Below are positions 40,237-50,473 of a stretch of DNA of 64,000 nt, piece by piece. The notes under the pieces are model-generated. The model did not search any database, was not told where the DNA came from, and saw nothing but the letters and a program-made list of their open reading frames with translations. The first letter of the stretch is position 1. The number at the start of each line of letters is the position of its first letter. Origin of the DNA: Enterobacter sp. EA-1 (GTDB lineage Bacteria; Pseudomonadota; Gammaproteobacteria; Enterobacterales; Enterobacteriaceae). The position numbers and the translations under genes were made by a program. The DNA is taken from contig CP025776.1 in the NCBI GenBank assembly GCA_002886105.1, positions 3,782,001 to 3,846,000 of the forward strand. The letters run 5' to 3'.

Positions 40237-40296
40237 ACGCGCCTCAGGGTCAGGGCGTGGGTGACAATAACAACAAGAGTCAGCAGGGGTGGAATC

Positions 40297-41808
40297 GTGT
40301 TAAAGGGTCGTAAACTTTTCAGTCTGAGCCTCATCGTGGTGGCCATGAGCGGCTGCGCCGTCAACAGCCAGCCGGTTTCCAAAACGGAAGGTGAGCAGCG
40401 TATTCAGCAGGACAAAATCGCCATGTTCAGCAAACAGGAGCCGGTCACCGCGCCGATAACGCTCTATGACGCCATGGCGAGGGCGCTCAAATACAACCCT
40501 CGGAAGCCCGTCTTAAGGTGATGGAGCAGGCATTATCGCAACAGCAACTGGAGCTTGCGCGCTATGACATGCTGCCACAGATTGCCATGTCGGCAGGCTA
40601 CGTTGGCCGCAGCAATACCAGCGCCTCCAGCAGCCGAAGCGTTGAAACCGGGCGACAATCACTGGAGCCGTCTACCTCGCTGGATCAGAACCGTGACGTC
40701 GCCGACCTGACCATGGTCTGGAACGTACTGGATTTCGGCGTTAGCTATGTCAGCGCCAAACAACGGGCCGATCAGCGCTGGATCGCCGATGAACGCAAAC
40801 GCAAAGTCGTGCATACCGTTATTCAGGATGTGCGTTCAGCCTACTGGCGGGCCGTGGCGGCAGAACGCCTGCTGGGCCGCATCGACAGTCTGATTGACCG
40901 GGTTAACCCGCGCGTGAAGCGAGTGAGCATATGAGCGCGCAGCAGGTGGGCGATCCGGTTGAAGTACTGAGTTATCGCCGCACGCTGATTGATGCTGTGC
41001 GTCAACTGGAAGAGCAACGACGGGCGTTATCGCTGGCGAAAACCGAGCTGGCGACCTTAATGAACCTGCCGCTGGATACCGCCTATACGCTGGCGTTACC
41101 GGAAAAGATGACATGACGGTACCGCAATTGAATGTCGATTTCGCCACCCCTGGAGCAGACGGCGCTGTTAAGTCGCCCGGAACTGAAAGAGCAGGATTAT
41201 CAGGTGCGCATTCATGCAGCCGAAACCCGCAAATCGCTGCTGCGGATGCTGCCGGGGCTGGAGGTCAGCGCCGGCGGTCACTATGACAGCAACTCGTTTA
41301 TGGTGAACCAGAGCTGGGCGGATGTGGGGGTGAAGGTCACCGGAACCTGTTTAATCTGCTGTCCGGTCCTGCGGCTTACAAAACGGCGAAGGCCAATGAG
41401 AGCGTCTCGGAGGTTCAACGCCGAGGCGATGTCGCTTGCCATCATGGCACAGCTGTACGTCGCCCGTGCGAATTTCAAATGAAGCGCAGCGCCAGTACAA
41501 AACCAGTGAGGAGCTGGAGCGATCTGGACGGTCAGATTGCCGGGCAGTTGAGAAACCGCTACAAGGCGAACAGTATCGGGGAGTTGCAGCTGATTCAGGG
41601 GGGAACTGAACGCGCTGAATGCCAATCTGCGTCAGGATCTGGCCTATGCAGAACTGCGCAACACCTACGGCCAGATCCTCTCGACAGTCGGGCTGGATTT
41701 GCTGCCCAAAACGCTGCCGTCCGATCGTCTGGTCGACATCAGTCAGGCGCTACGCCAGTCAGAAAGCAACTGGCAAAAGGCAATATCAGCGCCATGCAGT
41801 CGTTCTGA
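40297..41808 (+). CDS. TolC-family outer membrane lipoprotein of the export locus
   Basis: A GTG start behind GGGGTGG gives a signal with a lipobox (SLIVVAMSGCAVNSQP). The body has TolC-type paired coiled coils and strands: PITLYDAMARALKYNP, LARYDMLPQIAMSAGYVGRS, MVWNVLDFGVSYVSAKQRAD, EELERSGRSDCRAVEKPLQG-like segments in shifted frames, and ISQALRQSESNWQKAISAPC or, in frame, WQKGNISAMQSF at the end. It should form the outer membrane duct for the two HlyD-like adaptors and the M50-HlyD protein. About 500 residues. It starts 60 bases after the adhesin gene. Frames change near 40500, 40930, 41140, 41345, 41470, 41600 and 41780. Confidence 0.85.
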
Positions 41809-41905
41809 TCTATCGCTATTGCTGGTGCTGTTTTTATGCAGCGCCGATCGCATGGAATATGGACGGTGGCTGGTCGCGCAATCATCGGCTGAAACACGAG
41901 AAAAA

Positions 41906-41927
41906 GCCACCCGCAAACACGGGTGGC
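41906..41927 (-). terminator. Terminator of the dgcZ-like gene
   Basis: GCCACCCG and CGGGTGGC form an eight-pair stem. On the minus strand it is followed by TTTTTCTC, giving a proper terminator; on the plus strand it may also limit the TolC-like gene. Confidence 0.75.
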
Positions 41928-41979
41928 TTAAGGCATTTCTGATACGTAAATATCGTCACGGTTGCCTGTACCGATCATT

Positions 41980-42878
41980 TCATACCGCAATTTTGTACAT
42001 ATCACTATATCGGCTCACATAGATACACCGATTCCGCCCGGTATGTTTGCCGTGATAGAGGGCTTTATCGGCTCTTTCCAGTACTCTGTGTAAACTTTCA
42101 TTTTCATGCACTGGGTTAACCCGGCAGTAAACGTTATGTTTATGCCGTGGTCGCCAGCGGCTATTTCCGTATTGGCGACCAATAATCTGATCCTTTCTGC
42201 GATGGCAAAGGCATCTTCATCACTGGACGCATGAAGCAAAATAATAAACTCTTCGCCACCGTAACGATAAACAGGTTCACACTTGCGCGTCTCATCTTCT
42301 AACTGAATAGCCAACGCGCGTAACACCTGATCGCCAGTTAAATGACCATAGTTGTCATTGATTTTCTTGAAATGATCAATGTCCAGAAGCAGCAAATAGA
42401 GACCGTCTTTCGCAAACTTTTCTGACGTCTTATCAAAAGATTCATCAAGCGTCCGACGCAACGGCAGGCCGGTTAAGGCATCAAAGCTGGTGCGCCGCTG
42501 CAAAAGGTGTGTCTTGTATACTGTCAAAGACTGGTTAAAGGCCAACAGCGCTGATGCAAATTCCTCAAATGAATCAGCGGAGGCTTCATTAAACGTCAAG
42601 ACCGCCATCAGCTCACGGCATTTTTCATGTATGCGGATGTGCTTATGATGAATATCCAGCAGATAACTTTTATCATCTCTGTCTTCCTTGATTTTTTGCT
42701 GAATCCAGATACCAAATTCGCAACGTTCATGTGCATTACAGCTTGTTATATCTGAAGCATGCTCATGTTTCTTCGAAACATAATACAGCACTTTAACTAA
42801 CCATTTAAAATGCGCATCCGATGATTTATTAAGCCCGGAAATAGTGGCGTCAATATACTTATATTCCCTATTCATCAT
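41980..42878 (-). CDS. dgcZ: Diguanylate cyclase with zinc-sensing CZB domain (DgcZ-like)
   Basis: Residues 1-125 form a CZB domain with the zinc ligands in SSDAHFKWLVKVLY, CNAHERCEFGIWI and HHKHIRIHEKCREL. The GGDEF domain follows with LTGLPLRRTLDESFD, LDIDHFKKINDNYGHLTGDQ and the active YRYGGEEFIIL. The C-terminus after a frame change near 42110 reads ERADKALYHGKHTGRNRCIY. This domain order and the DESFD block match E. coli DgcZ (YdeH), a cyclase inhibited by zinc that drives poly-GlcNAc and biofilm formation. About 300 residues. It lies beside the adhesin locus, so c-di-GMP control of surface attachment is plausible. Confidence 0.88.
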
Positions 42879-43091
42879 TCACTCCCCTCCGTTATATTTT
42901 TTTCAAATAATAACAGAAAGCAACTATAATTCCGTAAAGCAAATCAACATGATAAGTAAGGTTATTGTCAAAAAACTTCAAGCCGGGAATAAACGTAGCG
43001 TTGCATTTCCTGAGAAAAAAGCTGCCAGCAATGCTGACAGCCCTGTGTAATCGTTGGGAGATATATAAAGGAGGAGTTAAGCGCCTGACGT

Positions 43092-43590
43092 TTAATCAAA
43101 CACGCCATTGATGATGGCGGTCACAATTGCCGTACTCAATGCGACCAGCACTAAGTCATCACCCACAATGCGCCACTCATAGCCCGGATAATAGGGCAAC
43201 TGACCCAGCATTGAGGCCGGGACTGTCTTTTGGCAATGCCCGGAGGGGAGCGGTTTGCCGCGGGCCAGATTTTTCGCGATGCCCGGAGGTAAGGCCTGAT
43301 ACCCCACCAAACCATAGTTAACCGCCAGTTGGCGCGCGGTTGAGAAACTGATATCGGATTCTACGTGATCGGGGTTACCTTTATTTTTTACCCTGCCCAT
43401 TTGATTGCTGTGCAGAGGCGCTATTGTTGCCGTGATTACCACTATTGCCGTGACCGCCTCCGTTCCCATTACCATTGCCATGCCCGTTACCGGGGTTAGC
43501 CAGTACAGGGGTAACCAGTACAGGGGTAACCAGCACAGATAATGAAATCACTGCGGCTATAGCGGTTGAAATACTGCGACGCGTAAACAT
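43092..43590 (-). CDS. CigR-like small exported protein
   Basis: The product begins MFTRRSISTAIAAVISLSVL with a signal peptide, followed by a Gly/Asn/His-rich linker (NPGNGHGNGNGNGGGHGNSG) and a C-terminal domain with FSTARQLAVNYGLVGYQALP, PGIAKNLARGKPLPSGHCQK and YEWRIVGDDLVLVALSTAIV. This matches the enterobacterial CigR family, membrane-tethered proteins with a C-terminal hydrophobic helix. AAGGA lies six to seven bases before the ATG at 43590; an upstream in-frame ATG at 43596 is too close to it. One frame change near 43385. The biochemical function of the family is poorly known. Confidence 0.75.
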
Positions 43591-43822
43591 GATCATTCCT
43601 TCAGGGTGGTAGTGCTGTTTTAAATTCTAAAATAGATATGCGAATTTTCTATCTCTCTAATTCTTATTTTTCACCTGCGAAAATTTGCATTAAAGATTAA
43701 AATAACCCTTCACACTGAATTATCATTATATTCAGCGCGATACAAAACCTTAAGAAATTAAGCTAACGCTTGGTGTTTTATTATATAACGGTCACACTAT
43801 TTATACCGATTACAGTCACAAA

Positions 43823-43842
43823 AGGCCCGCTTTCGCGGGCCT
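43823..43842 (-). terminator. Terminator of the hsp20 gene
   Basis: AGGCCCGC, TTTC loop and GCGGGCCT, followed on the minus strand by TTTTGTG. It lies 30 bases after the Hsp20 stop. Confidence 0.85.
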
Positions 43843-43871
43843 CAGACAGACATCACATTAACACGAACCTA

Positions 43872-44340
43872 TCAGGCATGATGCTCGATAACGTTGTTGG
43901 CGTTTTCGATCGCAATTTTGCGCGGTTTTTCACTCTCCGGAATGTCCTGATAAATAGAGAGCTGTAAAAGCCCGCTTTCAAGTTTTGCGTTGCTGACGCG
44001 GGCATGTTCCGGTAAGGAAAAACTCAAACGAAAGTCTGAACGGCGTATGCCTTTGTATATCCAGCCTTGTTCATCCTGAGATTCGCTCTCAGCACGTTTA
44101 CCCGAGATATTAAGGTTACCGCCGACGGTTTCGATTTCGAGCTCATCGTCCTTCCAGCCCGGCACGCTGACATTTAACAGATAGTTGTTAGCATCGACTT
44201 TTTTCAGATCGTAGGCCGGTAATGAGGCAACGGGGGAGTCCCCGGTTAACTGGCTAAAGAGTCTGTCGATGCGGTTAAAACGGTCAGCAAAAGCAGAATC
44301 AGAAAAGCCTCGGGAGTGCTGACAAGGTTCTGAGTGCCAT
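43872..44340 (-). CDS. Small heat shock protein, Hsp20/alpha-crystallin family
   Basis: The start MALRTLS is followed, after a frame change near 44310, by FADRFNRIDRLFSQLTGDSP, the N-terminal region of IbpA-type proteins. The alpha-crystallin domain contains LLNVSVPGWKDDELEIETVG, LNISGKRAESESQDEQGWIY and FRLSFSLPEHARVSNAKLES with GLLQLSIYQDIPESEKPRKI, then a short tail ending IEHHA. It should hold unfolding proteins for refolding by DnaK and ClpB. About 155 residues. It is more diverged than IbpA/IbpB, so it looks like an additional accessory copy. A sigma-32-like promoter precedes it. Confidence 0.88.
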
Positions 44341-44430
44341 AAATTAACCTCCTGAATAATCGATTCAAAAGCTCAAGTTACAGGCAAGCGTTGCTTGTCC
44401 GTTGGTATAAATAATTCCTGCCAACCGTTT

Positions 44431-44459
44431 TCAAGGGGAAAAGTGGAAATTTTTTTCAA
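44431..44459 (-). promoter_or_regulatory. Sigma-32 (heat shock) type promoter
   Basis: Minus strand TTGAAA (44459-44454), 15 bases, CCCCTTGA (44438-44431), close to the sigma-32 consensus CTTGAAA and CCCCATnT. It is about 90 bases upstream of the Hsp20 start. Confidence 0.55.
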
Positions 44460-44956
44460 CCTTGTGTGTTAAGGGCCCTAGAGGCGGTGAGTGATAAACC
44501 ACCCCGGCCGAGTGCAAACCGGTCGCTTTTATAGCCCGACTACCCGTTCGCCATAACGTAACCGTATCGAAAATTTAGCCGATGACCATAAGCCAGCTTG
44601 GAAGTCGCAGCCAGCACTACTACCGGGATCATTAATTTTATGAATCGGAATGCGGCAATTTGCGATTAGTCTGTTTTAGGGCGGTGAGCTATAACATGTA
44701 TAACGGATATGACTTATGACAAGAACCAACTTATTTACTGGCGGTGCCGATGTCGCATCTGCCAGTTTTTATTTTATATGAAACAAACTTCCCCCCGCTG
44801 TGCCATCCCGATTAACTCCCGGTCCGATTTGGTGATGGCGTCCGCTGGTTTTATTTGTCTATCTGAACGATATTAAATATTCACATCGCAGCGATATGCG
44901 CGACAGAACATTTCTTGTTTGTCGGTGAACGCCATAGAGTTTCTTGAGGAGAGGTT
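44460..44956. other. Intergenic region with a possible small RNA terminator
   Basis: No supported protein gene. The phrase GGCGGTGAG followed by TGATAA or CTATAAC occurs twice (near 44482 and 44682). A stem CTGGC/GCCAG with flanking pairs at about 44739-44767 ends in TTTTTATTTT and resembles a Rho-independent terminator, so a short RNA may be made just upstream. A 21-codon ATG frame at 44716 overlaps it. Confidence 0.35.
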
Positions 44957-45205
44957 ATGAAGCCAGTAGAAGACGTGATTAATGATCTGCAGTCTCGTGC
45001 TTTAGCGTATGAGATAATTTTTCAGTCCCTGTTCACAGAGCTACCTCAATTTTTCAAAGATAAAGCCATTGAGAACATCGAGCTTAACTTCAAAGCATTT
45101 GAATCTGGCACGCAGTCTGAATCGGGGAAAGCAAAGCTGGACGCGGCAAAAGCGGTGGCATCAAGAATTACGGGAGTGAAGCTTAAATCGTCTTCTCAGG
45201 GTTGA
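44957..45205 (+). CDS. Small hypothetical protein
   Basis: A strong SD (GAGGAGAGG) precedes ATG. The 82-residue product (MKPVEDVINDLQSRALAYEI, LPQFFKDKAIENIELNFKAF) is helical and charged, intact, with no signal or membrane helix. I do not recognise the family. It stands alone, flanked by AT-rich intergenic DNA. Confidence 0.65.
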   Translation: MKPVEDVINDLQSRALAYEIIFQSLFTELPQFFKDKAIENIELNFKAFESGTQSESGKAKLDAAKAVASRITGVKLKSSSQG

Positions 45206-45570
45206 TGCTGAAGTGCCCTACAGGATTGGAATATACGCTATAAGTAATTGATAAAAATGGTTTAAAATGTGTTTAATATAGTTTGTACCAATATTACGTT
45301 TTGTATCATTTGTTGCAGGAATGGGGATGGCGGAGAACACATCTGCCGAGGGTACGCCCCATCCTGCATCCCTTTACGTAAAAGCCATCACCCGTCGACG
45401 TGTTCTGTGTCAGGCAACAAAACCCCTTCCTGAATCCGGGATACAAAGGATTGCCTTGATTAGCCGGTTGGGGATTTTTCCTATGCTAATAAACGCCAGC
45501 ATGGATACGAACGCACAGTGAAGGAATCGGCTAATACAAGTTTTACCTCAACACGTTATTGTGGCATCCG
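45206..45570. other. Intergenic region, nothing clear
   Basis: Between the small gene and the convergent chemoreceptor. Short open frames here show no motif and no RNA gene is seen. Confidence 0.4.
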
Positions 45571-47190
45571 TCAGCCAGCATTTAGCCCTACATCAGAGAC
45601 GCCCTCAACGTGGGAGTCGCCGACTATCAAAGGGTTTTCACGAACGTTGAATTGCCCGACCACGAGCTTTAAGCGGCCAGCTTGTTCTGCCAGAGCCGTA
45701 GCCGCAGTGGCGGATTCCTCAACAAGCGCCGCATTTTGCTGGGTTACACGATCCATTTCTGCAACGGCTAAACCAACCTGATCAATGCCACGGCTCTGTT
45801 CACCAGATGCAATAGCAATATCCCCCATGATGTCCGTAACACGCAGCGTCGCGTCAACAATACCTTTCATGGTGTCTCCCGCGCCCTCAACCATTATGGA
45901 GCCCGTTTCTACACGCTTAACAGAATCATCAATCAATACTTTTATCTCTTTTGCAGCCTCGGGCGCTCCTTTGCGCAAGGTTACGCACTTCTCCGGCGAC
46001 GACAGCAAATCCTCGCCCCTGTTCACCGGCTCTCGCAGCTTCAACTGCTGCGTTCAACGCAAGGATATTTGTCTGGAACGCGATACCATCAATCACCGTA
46101 GTGATATCCGCAATTTTTTGGAACTTCCAACTATCTCATGCATGGTTTTAACCACATTGGCCACAGCCTCCGTTCCTGCTGGGCAATCGTCGATGCATTA
46201 CGAGCCAGAGAAGAAGCATGCTGCGCATTCTCCGCATTTTGCTTAACCGTTGCGGTTAACTCTTCCATACTTGCAGCAGTTTGTTCTAGTGACGAAGCCT
46301 GTTGTTCAGTTCGGACTGAAAGATCACCGTTCCCGGCAGAAATTTCCCCGAACTGTTGTATATAAAATCGGAACCCTCGCGTACAGCACTGACAGTGCGA
46401 GTTAACTCATCTTGCATATTTTTAATCGACGAGAGTAAGGTCCCTATTTCATTATGTACCGTAATATCAATTTGCTGAGTTAAATCACCCCGAGAAACAT
46501 TCTGAATATACTCAATGCTTTTATTTAGCGGGTGAATCACAAGCTTACTCATTCGTTCCCAAACAACAACGATAACCACCACGGTAATCAACAACAACGA
46601 GAGTAATACCCAGTGCGCGGTAGCATATGCCTTGATATTTTTTCTGCTCCAAGCACGACGTACTTATCACAATCGATTAACCAGTCATCAAATGCTTTCT
46701 CCATATTGTCCTGAAATTGCTGTGTGGGTTGACTGACAAAGGCATCGATGTTGCCATCTTTAACATAGCGGGTCAGTTCAGACAGAGCGGAACGATAGGC
46801 TTTAAAATTAGAATGTAATGTCTGGACATAGGGTGATTCACGATCTTGATCCGTCAGGAAGGCATCGAATTTGTGCATTGCGGTATCGGCTAAACTCAAT
46901 TTATCTTCGGCTGGACCATCAGTTGATTGACGTCATTATTTAAACCACCATGATTTCCCGAGGCCATATAACCAACACTTGCCCGGTTAAGCGTACTCCG
47001 TGCCTGAACGAGAGCCATCCACGATGTTCCCAATTGAGTTTGCAAATCGCGAAGGTGCTGGTTAAAAACAAAGTTTTCTTTGTCTGTTTGTATGGTATTA
47101 AGAAACATCACACAGATGCTAATTGCAATGGGGAAGCCAAATAACCCCAGTACAAATAACAAACACGACGACACGCATCCGTTTAAACAT
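45571..47190 (-). CDS. Methyl-accepting chemotaxis protein without CheR tether
   Basis: The start [16 protein letters not shown] and the following [18 protein letters not shown] form the first membrane segment. A Tar-type periplasmic domain ([35 protein letters not shown]) follows, then a second helix ([16 protein letters not shown]), HAMP and the signalling domain ([20 protein letters not shown]). It ends [15 protein letters not shown]-like without an NWETF-type pentapeptide, so it probably relies on other receptors for methylation. About 540 residues. Frames change near 47160, 46900, 46640, 46360, 46170, 46120 and 46050. Ligand unknown; its position beside the glycoside locus could hint at a sugar or aromatic. 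Confidence 0.88.
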
Positions 47191-47248
47191 AGACACCTCA
47201 AAGTATGCAAATATCAGGTAATGGCTTAAAAATGTTTAATAGAAAATT

Positions 47249-47276
47249 CGTAGTAGCTCTCTATGCAGAGAGCTAC
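47249..47276 (-). terminator. Hairpin after the pyruvate kinase gene
   Basis: GTAGCTCTC and GAGAGCTAC form a nine-pair stem with a short loop, 25 bases after the pykA stop. The following ACGAATTTTC has only a short T-run. Confidence 0.6.
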
Positions 47277-47299
47277 TGTGCAAGGTTTATCAGGGGGTT

Positions 47300-48741
47300 C
47301 TACTGAACAGTCAAAATACGTGTTGTATTCGTACTACCGCTGGCCCCCATCACATCGCCTTGTGTGACAATTACCCACTCTCCTGAATTAAGGTATCCCT
47401 GCTCACGTAAGAGATTTACTGCATCGTTTGCTGCAGCAACACCATCATGATCACTGTCAAAATACACGGGTGTTACCCCACGGTATAACGCAGCAAGATT
47501 GAGTGTTTGTTCATGGCGAGAAAGAGCAAAGATAGGTAATCCCGAACTGATGCGGGAAGCCATAAGCGGTGCACGGCCGGATTCGGTCATTGTGATGATG
47601 GCTTTAACCCCCTTGAAGATGGTTAGCCGCATACATAGCTGACATCGTAATGGCTTCTTCCACATTATCAAATTGTGTATCCAGACGGTGCTTAGATACA
47701 TTGATGCCGAGGGATCTTTTCAGCCCCGAGACATACACGCGCCATTGCAGCAACAGTTTCAACGGGGTATTGGCCCGCAGCAGTTTCGGCAGAAAGCATT
47801 ACCGCATCGGTACCATCCAGCACAGCGTTTGCCACATCCATCACCTCAGCACGTGTGGGCATCGGGCTGTTAATCATTGATTCCATCATTTGCGTCGCCG
47901 TGATGACGGCGCGGTTAAATTACGTGCTCTACGGATTAAAGTCTTTTGGATACCGACCAGCTCCGGATCGCCAATTTCAACCCCCAAGGTCACCGCGTGC
48001 GACCATGACAACGTCAGATGCCATAATGACATCATCCATGGCTTCTTCGCTGCATACAGCTTCAGCACGCTCAACTTTGGCACAAATCTGTGCATGACAT
48101 CCCGCAGCACGAGCAAGCCGGCGCGCATAATGCAAATCTTCACCACATCTCGGGAATGAGACCGCTAAATAATCAACGCCTATTTCTGCGGCAGTGATGA
48201 TATCGGCTTTATCTTTTCAGTTAGTGCTTCGGCAGAAAGACCACCGCCCAACTTATTAATACCTTTGTTATTAGATAGTGGCCCCCGACTGTGACTTCAG
48301 TGAAAACCTTCATGCCTTCGACGCTTAAGACTCTTAATTGCACTCGCCCATCATCAAGCAAAAGAATGTCACCCGGAACAACATCGGCTGGTAACCCTTT
48401 ATAGTCAATGCCTACACGTTCGATATCACCTTCACCTTTACCAAGCTCAGCATCCAGTAAAAATTTATCGCCGACATTCAGGATAACTTTACCGTTTTTA
48501 AAGGTTGAAACTCGAATTTTTGGTCCCTGAAGATCACCAAGGATAGAAACATGGCGACCTAACTTCGCGGCAATGCGTCGGACATTTTCAGCTCGAGCTT
48601 TATGATCTTCCGGTGCCCCATGAGAGAAATTCATACGCACGACATTGGCACCTGCTGCGATTATTTTTCAAGATTATTATCTCGGTCTGTTGCCGGACCC
48701 AGTGTAGTAACAATTTTAGTTCTGCGTAACTCGGTGGACAT
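47300..48741 (-). CDS. pykA: Pyruvate kinase, PykA type
   Basis: The product starts [20 protein letters not shown] and contains [77 protein letters not shown] and [20 protein letters not shown], ending [10 protein letters not shown]. These match E. coli PykA throughout, including substrate, ATP and metal sites. It converts phosphoenolpyruvate and ADP to pyruvate and ATP. About 480 residues. It is separated from the zwf/lpxM context of the housekeeping pykA and sits at the end of a glycoside catabolic group, so it is probably a second copy. Frames change near 48650, 48280, 48215, 48155, 47995, 47920, 47725 and 47625. Confidence 0.9.
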
Positions 48742-48909
48742 GTCATGCTCCGTTAAATAATTATACAATAAATTAAGTGAGTTTTCTTTAAAAATTCACT
48801 TAATTTATCGATACTATTTCCGGTATCCCCTCTAACTTAATACGAAAATTAGAGGGGGATGGATTCACCAACCTTGCAACTATCGACTTACTCACAACCG
48901 ATAAAATAA
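48742..48909. other. Short intergenic region
   Basis: AT-rich spacer holding an inverted-repeat-like stretch (AAATTCACTTAATTT and nearby). It may contain the pykA promoter or an OprB terminator. Confidence 0.3.
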
Positions 48910-50247
48910 TCAGAATCTGATCGCTGTTTTAAGACCGACAACAAAAGCATTTTTCGTTTCACCTAACGGCTGCTGGATTTATCCAATATTGGATATCTGG
49001 TTGAATATCAAGCCAGCTAACCGGTCGGAAGCGATAATACAGGTCAAAGTTGACCGCATGTCCCTGTACTGGTTGATAAAGCGGATTGTCATAATCATAG
49101 ATTCCATTAATTTGGTTAATTTGACGTTCCGTCTTCGCAAGACGATTGCTCATATCAATCCAGCTACCACCAAACCCGATATAATCGTTTGGCATTGCAT
49201 CAAACAGACCGCGATAGCGAATCCCAAGCGAGGCAATGATATGACTAACATCAGTACGTTGATCGGCAATGCTCATATTGCCAAACACACTCATCCCTCT
49301 GGATTGATCATCCGGTGGCTGGTAACCTGCTGGTTAAATCCAGCCCATGCAAACCATGTCCGATTGTATGTTTCAGTTTCCTCACCAACTGGGGTGTAAA
49401 GTGAAGACTGTTTGGCATTAGTAAAGAGTATTCCCGGTTATAAGCCCCTGGTAACCCATTCACATGAGTTTTCAGTTCCGCTTCAACGGGCAGAAGAACA
49501 CCCTTACTACCATGGGTCGTAAATGACCACGCACGAGAGGTATCATCGGCGCGTGAATTTTGTTCAATCACCCCTGTTTTGAGGGTTAATTCTGGCGTCA
49601 CTGCATACGCAAAAGTGGTTCCCGAGTGAATATTCCGGGTATTCCGAGTTAAAGAGTTAGAAGATTTCCCACCACATAACGTCAGTAACTGAAAATCACA
49701 TGGTGTAATTTGGTCGAAAGTTTGTTGATAATTCATTAACCCGGCACGCCAGTTAATTTTTATCCATAAATGTTCGGCTAAATGTTAAATACCCAAGGCG
49801 GGTTATTGACCCGGTCCCCAGCCTTCTTGTGCCAAATCATTAAAATGAACGCGCTGATCCTGTAGCCTTTCCGTTGTCAGGTTATCATCATGATTTCGGT
49901 TAGTGATCAACCCTTCGATTTTGGCATCGCTCATTCCAGTGAGGCGCTCTAAATCCCCGGTTAAAAAGTAAAGCCGTTTGATCGACAAAAGCATAATGGC
50001 CACTTTTGTTATAGCCGCCACTGACATTGTAGGCACTCTCTGTTTGGTAAATCAGCGCATAGTTAAAACCATTGTCTGATAAGGTTGAACGCATCCCCCC
50101 CAATCACCCAATAAGCCGGGTGTCATAGGCTCATAACCTAATACAGTTGGACTCCATGCTGGAGTTTGCTCCGGCATAGCTACCTGTTGAAAAAAGAAAA
50201 GGCGATACCATCATCAAAACTACTTTATTTTGAAAGGATACAGTCAT
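48910..50247 (-). CDS. OprB-family carbohydrate-selective outer membrane porin
   Basis: The start MTVSFQNKVVLMMVSPFLFS gives a signal peptide. Segments SDNGFNYALIYQTESAYNVS, QTALLFN, TFAYAVTPELTLKTGVIEQN, SIADQRTDVSHIIASLGIRY, RGLFDAMPNDYIGFGGSWID, HAVNFDLYYRFRPVSWLDIQ and the last strand (VGLKTAIRF) match OprB porins. These 16-stranded porins admit glucose and other sugars. About 445 residues. It belongs to the minus-strand catabolic group and is the probable outer membrane entry for the glycoside. Frames change near 50180, 50110, 49990, 49780, 49320 and 48955. Confidence 0.82.
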
Positions 50248-50433
50248 TTTATTACTCTCGTTATATCAGAAAATATTTTTAAAATGTATTAACGATATCA
50301 ATATCTTGAAATCGGTAATTATTAGCGAAATCGTTTATTAGTATAATTACTAGAGCAACAAGTTTAATGAAATAACAACCCCACCCGATTTCCAAGCAGG
50401 GGAAATAAAAGCTTAATTTTATAATTTTAATAG

Positions 50434-50471
50434 AAACGGCTAACAGTCTGGCATTTAACCATTAGCCGTTT
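50434..50471. terminator. Hairpin after the lactonase gene
   Basis: AAACGGCTAA and TTAGCCGTTT form a ten-pair stem with an 18-base loop, immediately after the lactonase stop on the minus strand. T-tracts flank it on both sides. Confidence 0.55.
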
Positions 50472-50473
50472 TG

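Noticed and set aside
42844-43050. Plus-strand frame of 68 codons between the cyclase and the CigR-like gene
   Set aside because: Overlaps the cyclase start and promoter and shows no motif.
45321-45521. Plus-strand frame of 66 codons after the small hypothetical gene
   Set aside because: No SD or recognisable motif; reads like chance translation next to the chemoreceptor end.
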